Of a stretch of DNA of 64,000 nucleotides, positions 1 through 9,200 are shown one piece after another. Made by a program: the position numbers and the translations under genes. Each line of letters opens with the position of its first letter. The stretch's first letter is position 1. The stretch is taken from positions 28,482,253-28,546,252 of the forward strand of contig CM040087.1 of assembly GCA_022496805.1 (NCBI GenBank). Reading direction: 5' to 3'. The notes under the pieces are model-generated. The model made no database searches and was not told where the DNA came from. It saw only the letters and a list, made by a program, of their open reading frames with translations. Origin of the DNA: Pohlia nutans (Eukaryota; Streptophyta; Bryopsida; Bryales; Mniaceae).

Positions 1-799
1 TTCCTTGCATAGACTTTGCCTGCGAACGAGAGGCGGATGCTTCAGCAGGAGGCAACTCAAACATGACGTCACCGTTGAACGTTGAGGGCAAATACGTGAC
101 TCTCTCATGTCTAATGGAACTGTAATCGATCTTCTTCAAGACGTTCTTCTTCCCTGGCATGAGGGGAAGTTTCTTCAGACATGTAACGACACTATCGCAC
201 TCATTAGAACCCGGTGGTGGGGAAGAACGAGAATCTGGAAACACTACTACGGGGGACTTCGACTGTACGGGAGGGTTAGATGAGGTAGAGACAAAACGAG
301 TGGTTTTTGGAGGACTACTGTCTTCATCTGATGAGAGGGTAATGATGGGATTGATAGTTCCCGTTTCGACCTCAATATTTTCAAGATGAGGAGTCTCTAA
401 CCCAGGCTCGACCTTGACAGTTACATTGGAAGGAAGGGGGTTCTGAACGGTGCAAGTTGAGGAACGACGAGGGGTTAGAATTTCTGTAGATGCAGCCATT
501 TGGGAATCCGTCAACCCATAGACTCTATACCTTCCTGGAGCGAGCCTCCAACTTCTACAATTACTCTCGTCAGAAATTGATAACTGACCAACTGTGTGGC
601 TCAGCTCCGATATGAGGTCATCGAATATCTCTTCCTCAACACTAATACTGTCTTCCTGGAAATTAAACCGAAGACTCAAACGCAGACACGACACTATAGC
701 ATATCCTTCCTGGTCTACAAGAAATGTGAGAGGGAGACCCACGCCATGAGCTCGGAGCACGACCATATCTGGCGAACCAAGTAGGGTGGGAAGAGGCAT
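1..799 (-). CDS. Unidentified gene, first 266 codons, cut by the left window edge
   Basis: Read on the minus strand, an uninterrupted frame runs from ATG at 799-797 to base 1. An in-frame TAG lies 12 codons upstream of that ATG, so this is the first possible Met; a second in-frame Met is at 499. The product starts MPLPTLLGSPDMVVLRAHG and has an acidic patch near residues 49-63. A Ser/Pro-rich middle follows, and residues 151-160 (PIITLSSDED) look like a SUMO-interacting motif (hydrophobic core followed by Ser/Asp/Glu). A Lys-rich stretch lies near 209-221. No catalytic domain is visible and I do not recognise the family. The composition and 266-codon open length argue for real coding. It is divergent to the ParB/methyltransferase gene, with about 395 bp between this ATG and the ATG at 1194, so a shared promoter is possible. 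The C-terminus is outside the window. Confidence 0.6.
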   Translation of the reverse strand, partial: MPLPTLLGSPDMVVLRAHGVGLPLTFLVDQEGYAIVSCLRLSLRFNFQEDSISVEEEIFDDLISELSHTVGQLSISDESNCRSWRLAPGRYRVYGLTDSQMAASTEILTPRRSSTCTVQNPLPSNVTVKVEPGLETPHLENIEVETGTINPIITLSSDEDSSPPKTTRFVSTSSNPPVQSKSPVVVFPDSRSSPPPGSNECDSVVTCLKKLPLMPGKKNVLKKIDYSSIRHERVTYLPSTFNGDVMFELPPAEASASRSQAKSMQG

Positions 800-1193
800 G
801 TTGAGAGTAGACTACGCGCAACTAGACAAGGCAGATGGTGATATGATAGTACTGAAGAGACAATGGGTAAAGGGATCTATCTATTGGATCCAAGTTCTGA
901 CGAATGGAAGCATGGTCAACGGGGAATTGGCGGCATTCCAGCACTATTGGATCAGCCGTAAAATTAATGGGCAACGGTCACTGTTGAACTGGCATGGCAG
1001 AAGTAGATAGATCTCAGCCGAAATAAGAATGACGAGATTACCAATAGCCCAAGATTAGAACTTAATAATTACATGGCGCCAAGTTGTGCGACCATTGATG
1101 GATTGTGACTGGTATGCATAAGAAGATGGGAAGAAATCGGAATTCTCAAAATGTGAGTGCAAGTGGTAGCTAGTGAAAGAGGGAGCTTCTTAG
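800..1193. promoter_or_regulatory. Intergenic space between divergent genes, possible bidirectional promoter
   Basis: This is the 394-bp gap between the minus-strand ATG at 799 and the plus-strand ATG at 1194. I see no TATA box convincing enough to place a start site, and no long frame on either strand. Promoter function is inferred from the head-to-head arrangement only. Confidence 0.25.
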
Positions 1194-1499
1194 ATGCATA
1201 ACGTCTCATCATGTGAAGGTGCGACACCTTCAATTGCTAAGACGAGGAAAAGGGGAAAACTCCTATTCTCAAGTGCGAAGCAGCTCAAGCGCTCTAGGAT
1301 GAGAAATGCAGAGAGTAGGAATAGACGTTATGCTAACTTGAGGGGCACCATCAAGACATTAACATCCGAATTCGCCAAACTTCCAGTGGAGACCGTGCAT
1401 TGCCCTTCAGTAGAGCAAGAAGACAATATACCATCCCAGTCCAATTGTGAGACAAAGGTGCAGCTCTCGGTGGACTTTAGTGTTCCTCACGACAGTGAG
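1194..1499 (+). CDS. Possible first coding exon of the ParB/methyltransferase gene
   Basis: An open frame of 102 codons from ATG 1194 ends at a GAG|GTACAC donor-like site (GT at 1500). The product is strongly basic around residues 16-45 (KTRKRGKLLFSSAKQLKRSR), like a nuclear localisation signal. The donor is phase 0, and the next exon candidate (3278, after ATTCCAG) also starts in phase 0, so joining keeps the frame. The 1.8-kb intron this implies carries the same kind of minisatellite as the later introns. It could instead be an unrelated ORF, since nothing else links it to the downstream gene. Confidence 0.35.
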
Positions 1500-1574
1500 G
1501 TACACTCTTTCACCACCCTATCACTTGCATCCAACACTTTTTTTCTTTAGGATATCAAAACTTCTACTTGGAAT

Positions 1575-1775
1575 TTTGAAAGGGCAGCGTATTTGGGCAA
1601 GGGACATGTGTTTGGGCAACGGGGCAGCGTTTTTGGGCAATGGGGCAGCGTTTTTGGGCAAGGGATTAGGGGCAGTGGTGATGGGCAGCGTATTTGGGAC
1701 GGGGCAGCGCCAACGGGCATAGGGCAGCAGTTTCAGGTAAGGGGCAGCGTTCGTGGGCAACGAGCAGCGTCTCAA
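1575..1775 (+). repeat. Minisatellite of about 19 bp, GGGCAGCGTNTTTGGGCAA type
   Basis: About eight degenerate tandem units of GGGCAGCG followed by TTTTGGGCAA lie in the putative first intron. Overlapping short frames here on both strands are products of the repeat, not genes. Confidence 0.8.
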
Positions 1776-2640
1776 ATTTTTGTTGGCCGCCCTAAACCCT
1801 AATGGCCAAGGCTGCCACCCTTAAGACCTGTCCTCATGCGCAGTGCAGTTGCAAGCGCCTCCGCCTCCATCGCGGAGCTCGTGGCCATCCATTGCAGCGT
1901 TCGTGGCCGACCAGGTAGTGTGCATGCAAGGGTTTTGTGATTCGAGTTCCATTTCCAATTTTCTAGTTTGAGGGCTCGTGCGCTCTCGTGTTCTCCAGCT
2001 GCATGATCGTCCATTCAGGTGCTCTCATTGGAATCCTCATGTGATCAATCAGGTGTTTTCATTGGAATCCTCGTGTGCTCATTCAGGTGTTCTCATTGTG
2101 CGCTCATGTGCATGCTTGCTAGCACTTTTAGTTGGGACTCCTCTTCTTACTAGCTTGCATCATTTTGCTTCTCCCTGATGCAGGATCCACCCGCTCACAC
2201 GTCGCCCGCAAGCTTGGTCAACTCGCTCCCACAGGTCTCGCCACAGGTACGCCTCGGCCACTCTCAACTCATAATTCTTGTAGTCATAATTCTTGTAGCT
2301 ACTAGATCCTCCATTCTAGACTCACAGCCTGCAGAATTCTAAATGGACCTCGCGGCATTCTAAACCCAACCCTAAACTCAGTACTCAAAACCCTAAACCT
2401 TTGATATTCTAACCTGACCTTGCGGTCTTGTAAACCCTAACCCGAATCCAAACTCAATATAGTAAACCCTTGAGTTTCTAAGTGGACCTTGAGGCATGAG
2501 TCCACGCATCACGCATCAGACTCCGCGTGTGAGGATCACGCATCACGCATCAGGCCACGCGTGTGATTGGTTACCCAGCAGGCAGTGCGCTTCGCGAGTG
2601 AGGATCACGCATCACGCATTAGGCCGTGCAGTGACGAGTA
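1776..2640. other. Intron/intergenic filler with CCCTAAA-like low-complexity stretches
   Basis: I see no credible gene. Around 1975-2110, GTGCTCTCGTG/GGTGTTCTCATT-like phrases repeat loosely. Around 2290-2480 there are several AACCCTAAAC phrases, plant-telomere-like but not a tandem telomere array. Around 2495-2630, CACGCATCACGCATCAG phrases recur. Confidence 0.5.
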
Positions 2641-3140
2641 GTGGAAGAGTAGTGATGAGTGGGCGTATATGTGGTGCAAGAAATGGGCTGTGGCGAGTAG
2701 TAGGCGTAGTGGGCTAGAAATGGGCAGTGAGTGGTATAGGACCAGTGGTGCGAGTTCTGGAGGTGGCGAGTTGCGTGGGCAAGGGCCAGTTAAGATTTCA
2801 GTGGTCGGGTCCGACCCTTGGTGGGGGCCTCGAGCAGAATGTGTGGGTGGTGCGAGTTTTTAGCACAAGGGCAGTTAAGAATCAGTGGTCAAGTAGTGGG
2901 CGAGTAGTGGTGACTCGTAATGGGGCAGCGGCGAGTAGTGGTTTAGGGTATTGTACGAGTAATGGGCAGTTTGTGTAGTGATGCGAGTAATGGGCACTGA
3001 CTAGTAGTGGTGACGAGTAGAAGTGAGTAATGGGCAGTGACGAGTAGTAGTTTGGGGTAGTGGCGACGCGTAGTGGGCGAGCAATGGGCAGTGACGAGTA
3101 TAGGACCAGTGGTGCGAGTAATGGTTTTGGCGTATTGCAT
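2635..3140 (+). repeat. GTAGTGG/GAGTAATGGGCA minisatellite array, block 1
   Basis: Short units built from GTAGTGGTGACGAG and GAGTAATGGGCAGTG recur with variable spacing. Two copies of GTCGGGTCCGACNCTTGG sit near 2807 and 3168. The array ends about 140 bp before the exon at 3278. Confidence 0.85.
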
Positions 3141-3277
3141 TGCACGAGGGCCCGTTAGTTTTTAGTGGTCGGGTCCGACACTTGGTGGGGGCCCTGAGTT
3201 GAATGCGTGCGAGGTGCAAGTTCCTAGCATACGGCCAGTTCTGACACTTGATGTGATTGAGATATAATGTATTCCAG

Positions 3278-6200
3278 GTTGTTGAGATGAGGAGATCCAA
3301 CGCTGCCGTGGTGAACAAGACTGGAGGACCTACATCCAGCACCACAGTTGGAGATTCTCAAAGCCAAGGGACCAGTTTCCAAGACGCGATGGACGTTGAG
3401 GTAGTGCAAGCAACGCCCAATATTTCTGGAGAGGCAACGCGTGAGAGCGAAAGACGTCAGCTCGTTCTACCATGTGATTCAAGTGAGAGTGGGGACTCTC
3501 AACCGGAGGAACTGGCGGGTCGGAAGATGGTGAGGATGGCGGCTCTGCTGGTGGTGATGGAGGCAGTCCGGGAGTTCCAGTTGGTGGTGGCTCTCAACCT
3601 TGTGGCGGGAATGGCACTGCTACCAGTAACGTGGCAGAAGTTCCGAGTAGTGAGGGCACGGGGGAAGGCGTTGTGGAATCCTCTGGTCCTCCACTGGAGA
3701 CGCAAAGTGACGCTGCTGGCAAAGGTTTAGAATCACTGCCCCACTAGGAGCGAGCACGTAGACAATTTATCGGACTCACAAAGGCAGGGAATAACGTGCA
3801 TGCTGGACTTATTTATGGAGACTTGCATGAGCTCATTGAGAAAATGAGAAAAAAGCCTTACTCTAAAGATGTCCTCAAAATTCCACTTTGTCAAATGATT
3901 CACATGCCAATGGTAAGACCAACACTTTGTTGTGATGTAATAAAGCTGATGGGCGCTTTTCGCTATGGCTATAAGCCAAATTCAGCTGCCATGTATGTGT
4001 CTATTACCAATGACCAGGGTGAGGATCGCTTCGTAAGTCAAGAAGATATCGACCAATGGAACCCATGCTGGGTTCTAGAGAACGACGCATTTGAGGAGAG
4101 GCTAAAATCTGATCTTGACCTCCAGTGCTTGAGTGGCTCAATGTTCTATGTTTATGATGGGAACCATAGACTTTTGGCGTGGAAGGAAGTGATCGAGACT
4201 CTTCATGCCAATGACCAGCAATGGTACACAAAGAACGGAAATCCTGAGTGTGTTGTACTCAATACCGCTGGAGGCCGTGGAGATATTCTGAGTGCCATGC
4301 ACAACATAAACTCGTAAGTCACGACATCAATTGGATGGTTACAATAAGTTGTTTGAATGTTGTTGAATTTGTTGTGTATTAGAATTTGGATTGAGGTCAC
4401 TTGAAATGGCATGTGCAGTTCTAACCAAACGGCTCACGTGAAGACAAGTTTGGTTCACATTCTTCACCGAATTCAAAAGTATGGATCATATGACTTAGAG
4501 TACTATAAGCCCATGCTTTCAACAGAGCAATTCAAGTCGTGCCAAACAAAATCGATTAAGACTTGGTATCCACTTACAAGGGACTTGATGGTGAACTTCA
4601 TCTTCAGCGTAAGTTAGACTCCTCTATATCTTCATTATCTTCGCATTTCTAGTTTAATGTACTTCATGCAATGGTTGAGTTTTGACCGCTGGCATGATGC
4701 TACAGGATGAGATTGTCCAGGTTGCTAACGAGGCTGGGCAGATGTACTGGGAAGAAGTGGAGGAGAGCATCCAGAGTGACGTTGGTCTCCAAGAATATGT
4801 TGACAAGGCCATCTCCAAAAAGAAAGAGGAGCTCTTCAATATGTTCGCCAAAGCGCAAGCAGTTGCTAATCCAACACACAGCCTCGGCTTCCTGGAGCAG
4901 GTGTGTGGTAATTAATTGCAACCAATGTACACTTTCAAGTGACAATGTAATGTGCGTGGTGCGTATAGAACCCTAAACATGTTTGATAAGGAATCAGGGG
5001 TCGGGTCCGACCTTCAATTTTGAGCATGTTGTGTCCTAAGGGCAGTCAAGAACATGCTTGAAAGAGCCTGGTTTGTTCTAAGAACAGTCAAGAACATGAG
5101 TGTTCTAAGCGCTGTATGATACCGTGGTACTTGATTGCGTTTTTGAGCAGAGTCTGTGGGTCGTGTGATATGCGTTGCACAAGGGTTAGTTAGGCATCAA
5201 AGGTCGGGTCCGACACTTGGCTTCGTCCTTCACTAGAATGTGTGTGGTGCAAGAAATCGGAGTTATGGGCGGTGGTGACAAGTAGTCGTGCGAGTAATGG
5301 TGACGCTTAGTAAGGCGAGTAATAGGCAGTGTAGTGGGCAGTGGTGCCATTAATGGACAGTGATAAGTAGTGGTGACGCGTAGTGGTGCGCGTGATGGTG
5401 CGAGGAATGGGCAGGGACAAGTAGTGGTGACGCGTAGAGGGCGAGTAATGGGCAGTGACGAGTGAGGCCGACTCGTAGTGCTGAGTCGTAGTGGTGAAGC
5501 GTAGTGGGCCAGTAATGGGCAGTGACGAGTAGTGGAGGAGTAGTGGGCAAGTAATGGTTATGGCGAGTTGCATAGCACAAGGGCTAGTTAGGAATCATGG
5601 GTCGGGTCCGACACTTGGTTTTGACCTTCATTAGAATATGTGCGTGGTGCGAGTTGTGTGGCACTCGGGTCAGTTAGGAATCATGGGTCGGGTCCGACAC
5701 TTGGTTTTGACCTTCATTAGAATATGTGCATGGTGCGAGTTGTGTGGCACTCGGGTCAGTTAGGAATCATGGGTCGGGTCCGACACTTGGTTTTGACCTT
5801 CATTAGAATATGTGCGTGGTGCGAGTTGTGTGGCACTCGGGTCAGTTAGGAATCATGGGTCGGGTCCGACACTTGGTTTTGACCTTCATTAGAATATGTG
5901 CGTGGTGCGAGTTGTGTGGCACTCGGGTCAATTAGGAATCATGGGTCGGGTCCGACACTTGGTTTTGTCATTCAGTAGAATGTGTGGGTGGTGCGAGTTC
6001 GTACAAGAGTGGCAAGTTAGGAATCAGTGGTCGGCTCCGACACTTCGTTGCGTCCCCAAGCAGAATGAGTGTGGTTCACAAAATGGGCTGGATCGAGTTG
6101 TGGTGACGCGAAGTGGTGACGCGTGCTAGGCGAGTAATGGGCAGTGACGAGTAGTGGGCGAGTATAGGGCCTGTAGTGCGATCAGAGTCTGGGGGTGGTG

Positions 6201-9200
6201 CGTTGCACGAGGGCCAGCTTGGGATCAGTGGTCGGGTCCGACACTTGGTTGGGACCTTGTGTGAAATGTCTGTTTGCTACTTGTTTGCGTAGCACAAGGG
6301 CAGTGGACGGGTCCGACACTTGGTTGCGTAGCACGAGGGACAGTTTGGAACCAATGGTCGGATCCGTAGCTTGGTTGCGTGATTGAGCTGAGTGTGCGTG
6401 TGGTGATGAGTTGCGTAGCACGAGGGACTGTTGGGAATCAATGGTCGGATCCATAGCTTGGTTGTTTGATTGAGCTGAGTGTGTGTGTGGTGATGAGCTG
6501 CGTAGCACGAGGGACTGTTGGAAATCAATGGTCGGATCCGTAGCTTGGTTGTTTGATTGAGCTGAGTGTGTGTGTGGTGATGAGCTGCGTAGCACGAGGG
6601 ACTGTTGGGAATCAATGGTCGGATCCGTAGCTTGGTTGTTTGATTGAGCTGAGTGTGCGTGTGGTGATGAGCTGCGTAGCACGAGGGACTATTGGGAATC
6701 AATGGTCGGATCCGTAGCTTGGTTGCGTGATTGAGCTGAGTGTGCGTGTTCACTGCCCATTACTCGCACTTGGGACAATTTGGAATCAATGGTCGGATCC
6801 GAAGCTTGGTTGTGACCTCCAATTGAATGTGTGTGGTACAAGAGATGGGCAGTGATGATAGGCAGCGGGAGTAATGGTGACGCGTAGTGGGCGAGTAATT
6901 GGCAGTGACGAGTAGTGGTTTGAGTAAAGGACCAGTAGTAGGCGAGTAGTGTAGGAGTAGTAGGCGAGTAGTGGTTTTGGCGAGTTGCGTAGCACAAGGG
7001 CCAATTAGAAATCATGGATCGGGTCCGACACTTGGTTACGTCTTTGAGCAGAGTGAGTGTTCTTCAAGAATTGGGCAGTGTGGAGTAGTGGTGACGCGTA
7101 GTGGGCGAGTAATGGGTAGCGACAGGTATTGGTGGCGCGTAGTGGTGACGCGTAGTGGGCGAGTGATGGGTAGTGACGCGTAGTGGTGACGCGTAGTGGT
7201 GACGCGCAGTTGGCGAGTAGAGGGCAGTGACGAGTAGTGGGCGAGTATGGGAAGTGAAGTGGAGACACGTAATGGGAAGTGAAGTGGTTACGTGTAGTGG
7301 TGAAGTGCAGTGGTGTCGAGTGGTGGAAATTGGACTAAGGGGCAGTTGTGGGTGGTGCGAGTAACGACCAGTGTTGCGCGTGGTGCAAGTAATGGGCAGT
7401 GTGAGTGGTGCGAGTACTGGGTAGTGTACTGGTGCGAGGAATGGTGACGCGTAGTGGTTCGAATAATGGCAGTGCAATGAGCGAGTATTGGACCACTAAT
7501 GGACAGTGTAGTGGTGGGAGTCATGGGGATACGTACTGGTGGGAGTAATGGGGATGCACACAGTTGGAAGTAATGGTGATGCGTAGATATGGTATTCATC
7601 AAGGTTGAGAGTTCTCCCCTTGGAGGTGCAGATTGTTGAGCATTACAGCGCGCATGTTGCCGCAAAAGTCGAGATGACTTTGGAGAAATTGCAGATGCTG
7701 GCAACAGCAGCGGTGGAGTCAAAGTATAAGGTACGGTGGCTAAAATGGTGGAATAGTCCATCATTTGTTCGATCGGACCTCAGGTTTCCAAAGTCTCCTG
7801 CTGGTGAGGACACTCTAAAGAAGTGGATGGATCGTGCTGCATTTTGGGCAGGGATAGAGGAGTCTGCGAATAGAGAGCTAGTTGCTTACCTAGCTCTAGT
7901 TGGTGGTGTTGATAGTTCTAAGGTTGTTGATAGTTTTGTGGACTACCTTGAGAACTGGCGGATTTGCCTTTGGGACAAGGCGTACAACACCCATTTTGGG
8001 GGCCCTGATGCGTATGCAAAATCCATGAGGTTTGACAAAGTCAAGGACGGTGACCTCGTTGTGAAACGGCTCTGTCTAAGGTTAGTTCTACTCCCTCACA
8101 GATGCGAATAATGTGTGCAAGTCAAGTGGTGACTCTCTCGCTTGGGGCAGTAATGACAGCGTGAATTGCGAGTAGTGCATGTGATGTTGGTTTGAGTACT
8201 GGTTTGAGTACTAGTTCGAGCGATAATGAGAGTGACGGCCCACTGACGAGTAGTGGCGTGTACTCGTGTCAGTAGTGGGGTGGTGATGAGTAATGTGCAA
8301 GTAATGGGGCAGTGGTGCGAGTAGTGGTGCGAGTAATGGGTCAATGATGCGACTAGTGGTGCGCGTAGTGGGCCGAGCAATAGTGAGAGTTTCAAGCCAG
8401 TAACGAGTACTGGGCAAGTACTGGTGCGAGTAGTGTTGCGAATACTGGTGGTTCGAGTACTGGTTCGAGCAATGACGAGAGTGACGGCCCACTATAAGAT
8501 TACGTGGTCTAGGCTGCTCACTTGTTCGCGTCCTTGAGCAGAGTCTGTGGGTGGTGCGATTTGCGTAGCACAAGGGCCAGTTAGGCATCAGAGGTCGGGT
8601 CCGACATTTAGTTTTGTCCCTCATTAGAATGTGTGTGATGCAAGAAATCGGAGTAATTGGCAGTGGTACTTGGTGCGAGTAAAGGACTGTGGTGCTTGGT
8701 ACGAGCATTGGGCATTGTAATGGTGCGAGTAATGGGCAGTGACGAGTAGTCGTGCAAGCAATGGTGACGCGTAGTGAGGCAAGTAATGGGCAGTGTGGTG
8801 GTGCGATTAATGTGCAGTGTTGAGTACTGGTGACGCGTAGTGGGCAAGTGGTGGGCCAGTAGTGGTGCGAGTCGTCGGCCAGTAGTGGTACGAGTAGTGG
8901 TTCTTGTATTGGTGAGACACTAAAGCCAGTGATACGTATTGGGCGAGTAATGGGCAGTGGATCGAGTATTGGTTCGAGTAACGGCTGAGTAATGGGGCAG
9001 TGGGGTGAGTAGTGGTGCGTAATGGTGACAAGTAGTGGTGCGTCTTTTGAGTTCACGGCAGTGGCCAGTACTGGTGTGAGTAATGTGGTAGTGACGAGTA
9101 GTGGCCGAGTAATGGGGAAGTGACGAGTACTGGGCGAGTAATGGGCGAGTAATGGGCACTGGTGCGACTGGCGATACGAGTAGTGGTTCGAGTACTAGGG

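Noticed and set aside
2280..2470. Interstitial telomere repeat
   Set aside because: AACCCTAAAC phrases are scattered and degenerate, not a tandem TTTAGGG array.
5587..6735. Regular 86/87-bp repeats, CRISPR-like at first glance
   Set aside because: Units are contiguous tandem copies with no unique spacers, in a plant nuclear intron.
6182..6753. Minus-strand frames of 158-166 codons with a 29-residue repeat
   Set aside because: Products of the 87-bp intronic tandem repeat; the period is a multiple of three, so frames stay open without selection.
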